A DNA stretch of 64,000 nt from contig JACCLO010000003.1 in assembly GCA_029448655.1 (NCBI GenBank), positions 2,170,001 to 2,234,000 on the forward strand, in the 5' to 3' direction. Both the position numbers and the translations under genes were made by a program. The notes under the pieces are model-generated. The model saw only the letters and a program-made list of their open reading frames with translations, searched no databases and was not told the origin of the DNA. This document shows positions 1 to 11,478 of this stretch, one piece after another; within the stretch, counting starts at the first letter, position 1; the number at the start of each line of letters is the position of its first letter. Source of the DNA: Wolfiporia cocos. Lineage: Eukaryota > Basidiomycota > Agaricomycetes > Polyporales > Phaeolaceae.

Positions 1-3000
1 TTAGTAAACCTGGCGATGCCAAGAGAATGGGTGCAAAAATAGAGACAGACCTTCAAAAAGGTCACAGAACGGTTTCGTTCGTGCTATACATGGGCAAGCA
101 GCATATAAGCGAGCGAAATATAGCACGGCAGGCGCGGGGAGCGGCACAGCGAGTGCGGGTATATATAGGGGTCGCGCGGCGGGAGACGCACCAGTATGGG
201 CTGGATCTCAATCTTTCTTCTGCCCATCGTGGGGGTGCTGCAGTCCGGACGGCGTTTTTATAGCGGGGAGGGGGCTGCAGGGGGTGGGATGCACTGTGCG
301 AGGAACTGGTCGCACTTGAAGGGACGACCGGCTGCCTATCGCTACGCGGACGCGCCGGTCATACGCCTGCACAAGCCACAACAACCGCAAACGCCGTGGC
401 GGGGCTCCTGATGCAGCGGCCGAGCCTGCCGTTTCTCGCTCCGCAGCATCGCGGGTGTTGGCCGGCACGCGCAGGGAGCGTGCCGCGCCGCCGCCGTGCC
501 CGCCGCCGTGCTCGCTGCCCCGCCGCCCCCCGCTCGCCGCGCCGTCGCCGCGCAGCGCCAGCAGCGGGGGCTGGACAACGGTTCACCCGTCGCCCTTGGC
601 GTTCTCACATGGGCCGTGGCACCTCGCGCGTCCATTCTGGGCAGGCGATCAGCTCGTCTATGCACTCGGTCTGCACTGCGGCGTCTGCACTGCGCGTAAA
701 TGTGCCCCCGAATGCAGATGTGTCATCGCGGCAGGGCTGTGCGTCTTCGCTTCGCAGCCTGCCCGGCGTCCGCTGCGTGCGGAACTGCCCCGTCTGTGCT
801 GCCCGCTGCCCTCTCGGGACGTGCTGCCCACCCACTTGCGCCCACTGGTCGTATTTTCGGCCCTCCGTGTGCCTGATCTCCGACCCGAGCCTGCGATCAG
901 AAGCCGCCGGCACGCGTCCAGACGGTGCGGTCGCCGAACACTCCCATCACACCCAGCGCGCGCACCCCGGATCGTCAGCAGACGTGCCCGCCACCCTCGC
1001 GGTGTCTGTCGGCGCCTTTCGCGCTGTCAGCAGATTCGCCAGGCGACGCTTCCTGCTGCACTCGCACGGCCCGAGCTCCTGCGCGATTTTAGCTGTGGAC
1101 ACGCACGCCCATTTCCCCTTTCGGCGGTGGGAACGCGACGGGCACCTCGTCTGCTCGCCGCGCGCTGCGGACGGCCACCCCGCATGCACTGCCGGCAGCC
1201 GTCGCGCAAGAAACCCTGCCGGCAGCGCATGACGGCACGCCTCTCACGCGCACGCGTGCCAGTGTCACTCGCCATGCACCGCGCGCTCGAATTTCCTCGC
1301 CCCGCGGCACGGCTTCTGGAACACGGCGGGAGCCCCGCCGTCCGTCGGCTGCCCGCGCGTCCCCACGCCCGCACGCCCACACGCGTGCCAGGGCGGCCGC
1401 GGCGCGTCGCGTGCGCGACCCACGCGCTGCGCCGCCCCGCGTCCCGCGCTCCCAGGCCGCCTTCGCACGCGTGCTGCTAGGAAGCCGCCCTGAGACGCAC
1501 AGCTGCGCGAAGGAGCTCGCGAACACGGCACGGATGGACCCCTTCCCGCGCAGAAGCGCAGATGGCGAAGCACGTCGAGGAGACGTTCATTAATCCGCTT
1601 CCGGCACGCTCGTCGCCTGACCTTCTGGAATGCCGGCTCTGCCTTTTCCAGCGCGGCGTCCCATGCAGCCTCCACCGCATCGTGGCACAGCGACTGAATA
1701 TCCAGCAGCGCGACTGAATATCCAGCAGCGCGAACGCTGCGGCGTGAGAGCGCGGCTTATCGCCCGCGAGGCCTCGCGAGGCATCCGACGCCAGCCGCGT
1801 CCGCGATCGATGCATTTCCCCGAAGTGCGCGCGCCGAGGCAGGCACCGCGGACATGCAGGCTGTGCGTGCTGCGGAGCCCGCGCGCTTCTCGCCTTCGCG
1901 TAGCTCGCGCCTTCGCGCCTTCGCGCTTGGCGCGCTCTCGTAACCCAGCATCGCGCGAGAACCGTCCCTGCCACGGACGCGCGGAAGAGGGACACCGCTA
2001 TTTTTTTCGCGCGCTGATATCATCGCGGCCTGCGTGCGCGACGCGCACGGCGATCCTTCCTGCGATAAATGAACCGCGTGCGCGTTCCGGGGCGCGTGCC
2101 ACAGACGGCCGGCCTCTCGAGCGCGTCCGAAATTCGAGGGTAGAGAGTATGTTCGCCGGCTGCGTTTACGTGACGCGGCATCCGCGCGATGTACGCCGAC
2201 GAACATGAACGCCGATCTCGACGACCCCGGACGATCGCGCAGACCGCGCGGGGGATCGCCAGGCTCTGCGCGCAGCACGCCGCACCCCCGCAGAAGAGCT
2301 TCGCGCCCCATCTCGCGCATATACACGCCGTGCCCGCGCGTCGCTTCTCCGCTAATGCTCCGAGCCGTCCACGGATCAGCGCCGCGCGGGCGTGCCCTGC
2401 GCCGTCGTCTGCGCCTCGCGCACGGGCCCGCGGCGCGTGGCGCGTGGCGCTCGGTCCGCGCGTCCTGCGCCTCGCGACGCCCTGCGACGCCAGCGTCCCC
2501 GTCCCTGTCCGTACGCACGGAGCGGCCGCTGCGTCGACGCCGCCGCCTGCGTGCGGGCGTGCGGGCGTGCGGGTCGACGGAGACGGAGAATTGCATGACG
2601 TGCGGTGCGAGCGTTATGGCATCGCAGACGCGAAGCGCGGGGCCTGTACGTGAAGCTCGAGTGGGCCCCGGACGCTTCTCCCGGGTGGGTTCGCAGAGGG
2701 GGTTCGCCGCTCGCGCGCGAGGCCGGGATGGGCGCTCCGTCGTCCACGTCTCGTCTCGTCTCGAGGAGAGAAGAGGGGAGAGCCGGTGCTGAGCGACGAC
2801 AAGGCCCGCGCGCGGTGCAGCCCACGCACGTCCCACGGCACGGCACGGCACGGCCCCTCGCAGACGACGTCGTGGACAGGGGCCCTGGGAGTCGCTGGCG
2901 CGGCCGTGCGTCGTTACGTATGGTGTACGGCACGGCCGCGATGACGGACTCGCGCCGCGCAAGGGACGCGCGCCGCTATCTGAATTTCTTACGTTGCTCG

Positions 3001-3100
3001 TCGATCGCGCAGCCGGTGAGTCTGCCCATTTGATTTTTCGCCTTGCGTGTGTCGCGGCTGTGGGCCAATGGGACGCGGTGTATTGCGCAGCAGCGCGCGC
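1..3100. other. GC-rich gene-free island
   Basis: This stretch is far richer in G+C and CG dinucleotides than the rest of the window. Long open frames occur on both strands at once, as expected where stop codons are rare. Their translations are dominated by Arg, Ala and Pro, contain no motif I recognise, and show no intron-exon pattern like the real genes downstream. I call no gene here. It could be a CpG-dense promoter or regulatory island for a gene beyond the left edge, or a special chromatin domain. Confidence 0.5.
1691..1730. repeat. perfect 20-bp tandem duplication
   Basis: The 20-mer cgactgaatatccagcagcg occurs twice in a row without mismatch. The preceding bases also match partly. 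It is a short local duplication inside the GC-rich island and no function can be inferred. Confidence 0.9.
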
Positions 3101-4076
3101 CAGGCTGTCAGGACGAGCGGCCGCGGGTGGCGGGGGCTGTGGCTGATCTCCAGGGGCGAAGGAACCGGCGAGCGTGTAAGACGGGCGAGTTGAAATTAAT
3201 TGGAATTGGCTGATTACGGATTGATGTGCGGATTGATAATGCCGACGTGAACACAGTGGCATCGGCAAGGCAGCAGCGACGGAACGGTGCGACGTGCTGT
3301 CTGCTAAGCGGGAGAGAAATAACGCGCGATGCCGATGACTTCGTGGATTCAATGTCCAAGCTTAGGGACCGGTTCATTTGTACATGCTCGCAGACGAGTT
3401 CTCGGGATTCGGCTGGGGACCCGTGTACGTGACGATAGTTTCTGTGCTGTGAGGCCGTGCGCGGCTCGTTGCGCTGGTGTACGTTTTGGCCCGCTTATCA
3501 ATGACACCCATGCGTGCAGAATTATGCAGAATGGATGTTAGTGCCGCCTCTATGCTTTACCAGGCATGGCAACGATATAGCTTGACATATTCCCGCGGCA
3601 CAAAATGTAGACTCGCTTCTGCGCAGCAAGATCGCAGCGCGACGGTCGCATATACAGTGGAGCGTTCTGAGGGTCAAGCGGCACTTGAGTCATATTCAGC
3701 GATCTCACCTCGACGTTTTGAGCATCCTCTTCATGAATCGGGTGGACAGACGATGCTTATATTTCTCTCGAGCCTGCCGATGAACAGGAGATACCTGTTA
3801 ACCGCGAGATCTATGTTTGGGGGGAGGGGGGGGGGGTCGCCTCGAGCGGCTGATGCACGGCTGCTGAAATAAATCATGTAAGACTCGCCTTGACATCATG
3901 ATGTACGGGAAGGGAGCTGCTGTGGACCAGCTGATTCTTCCTGTATCCATACAGTCAATTGAATGCCATATTGATGCTATTTCAGGCTGAACAGGTGGTG
4001 TTATTATAATACGAGGGAGCATGCAGCTTCATATTATACACTTCTACTTATGTTGATATGAACCAGCAGGGACATT

Positions 4077-4131
4077 AGATAGACCCGTAAGGGTCTATCT
4101 TCAAATGCTTACATAAGTTACTTACGGGTCT
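4077..4131. repeat. nested inverted repeats (hairpin)
   Basis: Two overlapping perfect palindromes share sequence. The 10-mer agatagaccc (4077-4086) pairs with gggtctatct (4091-4100) across a 4-nt loop. The 11-mer agacccgtaag (4081-4091) pairs with cttacgggtct (4121-4131). The two hairpins are mutually exclusive. The neighbourhood is non-coding. It may be the tip of a small inverted-repeat element or a site for a dimeric DNA-binding protein. Confidence 0.7.
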
Positions 4132-5049
4132 TCTGGCACAGTCTTAAGACTATCCCGGCTGTCCAGCGGAATCCGGCACGCCCCAAAGGCCCGACGCTCA
4201 AACGTTCATGTGCGACAATACACTCAGATTTCTGCTTCAGCATCGGTCTCAAAGTGAGATGTATCACGCGAGCAGTGATTGTCTCGCTGTCAGACAAGAA
4301 CTTCTGGAGCGTGCAAAAGTGAAGTAGTTACTGTCTGCTCTGCGACCAAGACTTGCACACAGCTTGTTCGACGCGACGTGACTCATTCACGTGGACCGGA
4401 CGTGCTTGTGACTTTCGCGGCCTCTGACTCAACCGAGATTATATTTGCATGCTACGTAGACAGGGCAAGCCTCGCGACCATCCTTTGCGCTCCCTCACTC
4501 GCACCCGCCGAGCGAGGACCAGTCGCCCCGCGGACAGAAGCGCGCGCACGAGGACGACGCGATCGCCACCGAGGACCCGGGGGCGAGTCGACCGCTGCTC
4601 GCACCGGCGGGCGGGCAAGGCGAAGGCGAAGGTAATATGCCGTATGGCCGGTCTTGCGCGTGGATCGACGTGTTTAAGCTACCTGTGCCGCGTCGTGTAG
4701 CCTGGACCAGACGTTGTTCGCTTTCGGCTTCATGCTTTTGTGTTATATAGGGGACTAGTCTCGAAGCGGGCGCTTTATTAAGGAGGAGGAATAGTGTGTA
4801 TACTAGGTGGCGTACATTAATGGTCATCCTGCGCGAGGGACGCTCAGCGTGTTGGCGTAATACAACAGCGGACATGTGCTATGTACAGTGGAAGTCGCTT
4901 GCGCGCTGATGGTGAGTTCGTTATGCTCAGGCTGAACTTGGCTTAGATCTCTTACAGACCGTGATGGCAGCATCGAGCAGCGCATTCGTCGTCTTACAGC
5001 GTTCACGTTACACAAGAGAATCATATTCCCACTCCCACACCTGGCCGCT

Positions 5050-5552
5050 GCCGCGTTACACCTTCTGTCCCTCGCAGCCCCGAGTTCCTGACGGGGGACG
5101 TACCTGCTCGTACTCCCGATACGGCAGGAGGCGTCCTCTTACACCCCTAGATTTAAGGGTCGTTCAACCTGCATCATCGTGGCGATGAAGCAGGAAGCAA
5201 TTCACAGACAAAGACAGTATGCACACCGGTCTGTGACGGACACGTCGCAGGCCAGGAGGAAGGCATGTCGAAGTGCGAGTTGCCCCGTGCTCTGGCATCG
5301 CCCTACTTCGAAACACCAGATAACAAGGGCGACCGCTCATACATGAAAGCGTCATTCAAGCTATGGACTGAACATTCACCTTCTCCGATCTCTGCATCAA
5401 CCACTCCTTCCCTTTTCGTAGCCACGTACCTGTACCTTGCTTTGACTTTGACACGCAGATCCTTGAAAGGGTGGGGCGATGTGGACAACGTCGGGCTTCA
5501 ATGCAGTAGTTGTCGAGCAGTTATCGCTTCGATGGAATGCACTAGTAGCTGG
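5050..5552. repeat. degenerate dispersed repeat, copy 1
   Basis: From about 5100 this segment matches 12610-13078 in the same orientation with many substitutions and small indels. Matched landmarks include the run around 5161-5190, the run around 5240-5275, the run around 5325-5350 and a shared ending near 5540. No intact coding frame is conserved between the copies, so it looks like the relic of a transposable element or an old segmental duplication. The left boundary is approximate. Confidence 0.6.
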
Positions 5553-5896
5553 TAAACGTACACAGCGACAATAATTTCGTTATCGTGCTGAGCTTAGCAC
5601 GAGAAGAGGAGAGGTAGCTGTTACGATCAGCGTGGCGTCCGGGCCTATGCGCCGGGTCGGTGAACGATCTTGATAGCGCCGATTTTGGAGATGGGAAAAT
5701 CCGATTATGTTGCAAAGTCGAGCTTGGCTAGCTATCCCTGATAGTCAAATTTCCTCATCACACTAGGCAGGTTCAGACACCACTGTATTCACGGTTTCAT
5801 CTAATGTATCAGCTATAGAGCCGCTATTATTTGTTAGTGGCACCGACATGGATACCCAATCTCGGGAGAGACCGTCAAGAGCTGTTGCCAGAAGCG

Positions 5897-7517
5897 ATGT
5901 CCCCGGTCAGTCACCACTCGACTATTCTCTCTCTTCACTCATCGGGGGGCACAGAAGTGCGGAACATGTCGCACCCCGAGCCCAACTGTACATCTGGAGA
6001 CGGCGATATCTTGTCGCTAAGTTTGGACATCCTACAGCTCATACTGTCCATGTCCGCCCCCGGGGACGCGTTGCGATTCGCCATGACCTGTCGGGCAGCA
6101 TACAACATTGCCATGCCCCGCGTTTTCTCAGAAGTCGAATTTGACTACTCGTTGACGCGCTGGAAGCTGGACGGTCTGCACCGTATCCGCAGTTTCTGTA
6201 CCTTCGCTCTGTCCCACGCGTCTTTCTGCCTGCCGAGCATCAAGAAGCTCACGATTGGGCGGAACGCATTTTCGTCGTCCAGCGGCAGCGACGTGACATG
6301 GCATGAGTTCACAGACCTAGGTTCGGCAGGCCCACTGGTTGAGGTGGTAAAAGGCGCGGTTAACCTCACGTCCCTCCGAATTGAGATCGCAGAGACATTG
6401 TTCTCGGAGTGTACGAGTATGGTCGATGCCGTGGCTGGCCTGCCTGCTTTGCAGCAAGTAGTATTCCATCAGGCTGGGCCGCATGCGCTTGCGGCCTTGT
6501 CGCGTATGGCCAGTCGTCCCGCGGACGTCAAAATATGGTTTCAGCTGCTCTATGACGATTGGGGCGACATCATCGAGACTTTCACGCCCGGAGAAGACCG
6601 CTTCTTGGGTAACCTCGCTGAATCGCTCGTCGATCTCGAGTTTGACTTGGGCGACTACTGCATTCGCCAACTGGAGCCTCGCACTGTCTGGTCCAACGTG
6701 CGGCGGCTGACCCTCGGCGAGGGAAGCTTCTCCCTGGATGTGATTGCCCACGCGTTCCCCAACCTGCGTGAGCTGCATCTCAATGGCATCGCTCACCACG
6801 TCCGAGACGATGGCAGAGCACAGACCTGGCCGTCGCTTGATTTTGTCAGCACTCACAGACCATTCCTCACCACTACACTCGTGCGCCGGCTGCATCTCAA
6901 GTATGAGATTATCCCGCATCCCGAGATTCTCGATGACGACCCATCGCTGGGAGACACGCTCGCGATGCTCCAGCGCGTCGCTCCTGTCGTGGTTGCCTGC
7001 TGTCCACATACGGAACTGCTGGCAGGGATGGCCAGATCCGTCCCGAGCATTAGATTCCTGCAGCTCTTTGCGCGGTCACTCACCGTGCCTATGGAGCAAA
7101 CAACCCAAGAAGTAGACAGCTGGGTGGTATGTCATTACTCCGGAAAATGTCATAAAGCAGAGCGACTCATGATTATGCCAGGCCACCACCATTCCAGGAC
7201 TAACGTCCGCACCGCTGGTCGGCCTCACGGTTCTGTATCAGGCATTCGTGAGAAACTCGCACCATTCCTGCATCGATCACGCGGAATGTGCGAACATCGC
7301 CAGGAAGATTGCTGGACACATAAGATCGCTGCAATACGTTGGACTTAGAATTTCGTCTTGGGATCACACTGTTATGTGGTCTGAGCAAACCTTTACGTGG
7401 TACCGGGTAAAATGTCGGGCAGAAGAGGGGATTCCAGAAGTAGAACAACTTGGACAACCGGAGGGTGATTGCATTCATCACAAACTCGCTACCATCCCTC
7501 GTGTCCGCAGCCAGTGA
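5897..7517 (+). CDS. F-box domain protein
   Basis: Two exons, 5897-7126 and 7182-7517, give about 521 residues. A second in-frame ATG at 5966 would give 498. The 55-nt phase-0 intron runs from gtatgt to ccag, and removing it restores a frame that continues for 112 codons. Near the N terminus LSLDILQLILSMSAPGDAL followed by RFAMTCRAAYNIAMPRVFSE is a typical fungal F-box: Leu-Pro-like helix, then the tract ending in Cys-Arg. The rest is a leucine-rich C-terminal region like those of basidiomycete F-box proteins, with no clear repeat. F-box proteins link substrates to the SCF ubiquitin ligase through Skp1; the substrate here cannot be predicted. Such genes are highly expanded in Agaricomycetes. 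Confidence 0.8.
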
Positions 7518-8185
7518 TCGCAGCCTAGTATCCATAGCATTATCAGCATATACCCACATAGAACACAAATGTGTTCGCCAAGCAACAAATGCATACATAC
7601 ATGCTGCGGCGTACCGCAGGACACATAACCCTGTGGCTCAAAGTGATGAGATCTTGTAAGTCCTAACATCAACAGGATGGGAGCATAGAGTCGGACTGTA
7701 GTGCACAAGTGATATTGATAGTAAAGCGAAAGGAAGCCGCAAGCGCAGATGTCTGATCTGCTTCTGCATAGGACGAACAGTGGCCTCACGTAAGCCCGGA
7801 GGTGGTAAGAGAGTAGACACAGGATCAGCTTCATTTACTCTGACTTCATTTCACATTTCGTCACAATATTTCTCTGGACAACAAAATCTTCCTCAGGGTG
7901 AGCCTATTTGTTGCGTCCAGACCTACCTAGGTATCTCGCCACCTCCTGGGAGAGCTACATGTCAGATGGGGAGTTTACTCAGTGAGAGTGGCACGATCCT
8001 TTTAAGACTCGTATGTTTTCGGTCTAAAATTGCGATTGATATTACGTAGGTTGTGATGACATCAACATATAGATACTAAGGAAGACTACATGCAACGTTT
8101 TCCAAAGTACAAATCGGTACAAAGTGGCATTTACAATATATAACCGGAAGCGATGATTCGTGCGTCGTTCAACCAGCTGGACAGT
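7518..8185. other. convergent intergenic region
   Basis: This lies between the 3' ends of the F-box gene (plus strand) and the coiled-coil gene (minus strand). It should contain both terminators. Short frames on both strands carry no recognisable domain. Confidence 0.6.
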
Positions 8186-10887
8186 CTAGTCGAATAGATC
8201 AGGCGGCAACATATCCGAAGGCGAAACGTACCCTCCCGAGTTCGAGTCGTCGTCCTGATCAGCAGGTGTCTCAAATTGACTGTGGGGCGAATAGGCCCTG
8301 GGACTGAACGCGCCAGGGGTATCCAGAATGGGCGAACGTGGGAAGGAGTAGTAGCTGGAGTCAGGCGCAAAGGGGATCGGCTCATGAGGGATTTCAGAAA
8401 CGAATCCGGGTACCGCGAAGCTTGACCGCGAGTGCGAGTTCTTCAAAACGCGCGGGGTGCTTGCACGTTGACGCGTCTCATCAACAGGATTTGGAGTCTG
8501 TGACGCAGCTCTAGTGACAACGTAAGATAGCACCATAACCGCAGACGGAAGAGACAGAGTACTTACAGGCCACCACCAAACGTGTACAGGAGCGACGCCG
8601 GAGTGATCCGCTTGAATCTCTCGACCGCTCGTGTGAATGTAGAAGCGCGAGGCGCCTCTTCTTGAGCTGGCTGAGATGCTACGCTGAGCCTTGGTGACAG
8701 CCCGTCTCGTGATAGATCTCCGTCTTGCGACGGGCCAGGAAGGCGGGCAGGATTACCGGACATGTACTCTGCATTGCAAAGAGGCGTCCGGGGGCGCAAC
8801 GGTGCCGTCCCCGAAGAGCCTCTGGTCAATTCCTCGAGCAAGTTGACTGCAGTGCACTGTGACCGGTGCGCTCCCTGTGAACTCGGCCGAGACGGTGGTG
8901 CAGTCGACTGTGGGCGTTTGAAACTCGGGTAGACCACAACGTCCTCATCCGAGCGTTCGGCCTCAGCAACGCGTACCGCCTGCCCCTCAGCATATGTCAG
9001 TTGCCCTTGAGCGGACACGAGCTTCCCATTAGAACCGTGAGCGCGTGTCGCTTGTTCTGCGTGCTTCAGATGTCCAGAGGCATGTGCCAAGCGCATAGCC
9101 TGGGCAACGTATTGCTCCCTCAGGGCCTTGTGAGACTTGAAGGTCGTTGCTAGTGTCACGCAAGCCGCCCTCAGTCCGCTCTGGCTCGAATCTGCACACT
9201 GTCTGACCGCTTTGAGTGCCACCCACGCCTCGTCGAGCTGGGTGATAAGGACCGAATAAGCGCTATGTACGCGCGCACACCGACTAGAAAGTAGCTGTGC
9301 GTCGGTAAGATTCACATTGAGGCTTTCGTCGAGAGAGTCTGCCTGCGACAACGTCGATGACCCGGTCCACGCGGAAGCCTGTGGGAGCTTCTTGATATCA
9401 AACTGCGCGTAGTACCGCTCGATATCCATGGATATAGGTCGACAAGAGACAGGACAAGCCAGAACGCGAACGTGCGCAAGAGCCAGTCGCCTACCAAGAT
9501 ACCTAGTGAAACGCCAGAGAACGAGCACGCAAGTCAGCAGCTGAAGTCGGGAGGCGTGCGTGAGCTGTAGAAGCTTCCTGGAGCTCTCAAGTTCCTGCTG
9601 ACGAGAGACAAGTGACTGCTTATACAAAGCGTCGATCTTGGACTTTGCCTTGGACTGCATGTTGTAGTCGTCCCTGAGATTCCGGAGCTCCGTACGCAAA
9701 GAGTCGCAGGTTCCTTCAAACTTCCGAGCCACAGTCAGTCGTAGACGCAGATAGTAAACCAAGCGCCAGAGTGTGACAAGGCCGTTCAGAAGTTTAGCCA
9801 CGTTGTTCCGCATGCGAGCGCCCTCTTGTCGGTGATTGTACATATCACGCGCGTGAGCGGCCCGCAGCCTGCGAATGGTATGCTCGAGCGTTGCAATTCT
9901 AGCCTTGCTGTCCTCTTGAATACCTTTCTGGTACGACAATTCCGAACGAAGTGTTCTTGCAGTGGCGGCTGCCTCGAAATACATCTCCCAGATATAGTCG
10001 TTGTCGCGGTCTGCCCGCATGAGTTTGAGCTGCGTTACAGCATGTCGTCTCGATAGCGAGCGAGTATGTTTCCACATGACGATCATCGAGACCAGAAGCA
10101 TTCGCGCGGCGCGTATGCGCATCCTCGCCAGTGCGCAGGCAGCGTCTGCTTGGGCGCTTTGCTCCTTGACCTTCGCTGTTAAATCGCGCACTTGGCGGTT
10201 AAGAGTAGCATTTTCCAGCCCGAGTGCGTTGGAATTGGAGTTCATGCGATGCATCTGCTGAGCTAGAATCACGAGGTTGCGATGCCTCGTTTCCAGGGTA
10301 TGCGTGAGCGTTGCCTGGGACATCAAGAGGTCGCTGACTCTGCTTGGCAGTGAGTGGACGTCATCGGAGTCTATGTCCGCCATTCGGAGAGAAACGAAGG
10401 GTGTATCTTTGTCACCTGGTTCAATAGGCCAGAAGTCCTCTGGACGTATGGTGTCCTGACAGATGGTGAGAGGCAATCTCGGGAGCTATGTTTGAGTCGT
10501 CTGTGTAAGGGCTTACCATGATCAACGAACGTGTCGAGGAGCACCATGCGTCAAAATCTTGCAGCCTATTGGTCAAGCGCAATCTTGAGGCCATGAGAAC
10601 ATACGCGCGGCAGCCGGACACGGCAATCTCGAACATGAGCCAGACGAATCTGTCTAGGACCCTGGGCCCTCCCGGACGGAATCCCTAAGATATAGAGAAG
10701 ACTTCAGTTGAGACATCGAATGTGTATCAAGTGTACAGACATTGAACCATTCCGCAAGAACGCCTAGTACGACGAGCGCTGTCAAGAAAACCACTGAGTA
10801 GACGAACATTAACAATGCATCTTTCTCAAACGCGTGGAAAGTCAAAGTCAAGGGGAAGCGGGTCCTCAGCTGGGTGTATAGGTGCAT
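8186..10887 (-). CDS. coiled-coil protein with N-terminal membrane segment
   Basis: Best model in transcription order: exons 10887-10741, 10684-10517, 10485-8567 and 8510-8186, about 852 residues. The 8511-8566 intron is well supported (gtaagt donor, phase 2, frame restored). The 31-nt intron 10486-10516 is very short; without it the protein would start at 10476 with 744 residues. An N-terminal hydrophobic stretch (about residues 28-46, LLMFVYSVVFLTALVVLGVL) suggests a membrane anchor. The bulk is heptad-like charged helix. Three related segments carry a hydrophobic core followed by W-(K/R) and R-L (LLVSMIVMWKHTRSLSRR, LLNGLVTLWRLVYYLRLR, LLTCVLVLWRFTRYLGRR), spaced about 100 residues apart. 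The C terminus is Ser/Pro-rich. I recognise no named family; a tethering or scaffold role is only a guess. Confidence 0.65.
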
Positions 10888-11478
10888 CGAATACTATCAG
10901 AAAGGAATGAGCGTTGTAATGAGTGAGGTGTCGCGGGCGGTATGAGTTGACTGTAGAGCGAGAAGTTGAACAATGGCACGAGCTTGCTCACCTTCCTTTT
11001 GGAGAGCCCGTCACGGCATTCCCCGAGTCTCGGCAATATCCGTTTTGGTCGATACGACGAGAGAAAGCCCGATAGATGGTTCATTGATGGTGAACACATC
11101 ATTTAAGGTCGATGAATTCCGCGCCGCGACGAAAGAAACAACTACGCCGCAGACGCGTAACGCGACTGCATCGAGACGTGTCGCTGCACGTGAGCGCGCA
11201 TATTCGCGGAGTGATCGATTAGATAAGCCAATCAACAATATTTGAAGCGCGCACGGCCACTGCGCGACTCCCTTTCAACTACCACCAGCCTCCCATTTGG
11301 CCTCAGCGTGTCTCAGACTTAAAGCCCAGTTCTTGTTGTATTCCTGAATTTCAGATGGCGTCTATACGCGTCGAGAGGTACTGCAACACGCGTGTCGGTG
11401 AGTATAACCATTGAGTGCGCCACATCGATGTTTGCAACATCACCATTTACATCGTCAACAGATATCGTAGAGAACACA
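10888..11478. other. divergent intergenic region
   Basis: Upstream region shared by the minus-strand coiled-coil gene and the plus-strand gene beginning at 11479. Small frames here do not join to either gene by good splice sites. It may contain 5' exons of either gene that I could not place. Confidence 0.4.

Larger units (their letters stand above)
3101..5896. other. intergenic, no supportable gene
   Basis: Base composition returns to the window average here. Short open frames exist on both strands but none carries a domain or joins into a spliced model. The stretch holds a nested palindrome near 4.1 kb and one copy of a degenerate 0.5-kb repeat at its right side. The last few hundred bases should contain the promoter of the F-box gene, but I see no clear TATA box. 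Confidence 0.5.

Noticed and set aside
455..1480. 341-codon plus-strand frame
   Set aside because: Same composition artefact, overlapping other long frames in several registers.
1757..3352. 531-codon open frame on the minus strand in the GC-rich island
   Set aside because: Arg/Ala/Pro-dominated translation with no domain; long frames exist on both strands at once because stop codons are rare in this composition.
6317..7009. 230-codon minus-strand frame
   Set aside because: Antisense to the F-box gene; no domain of its own.
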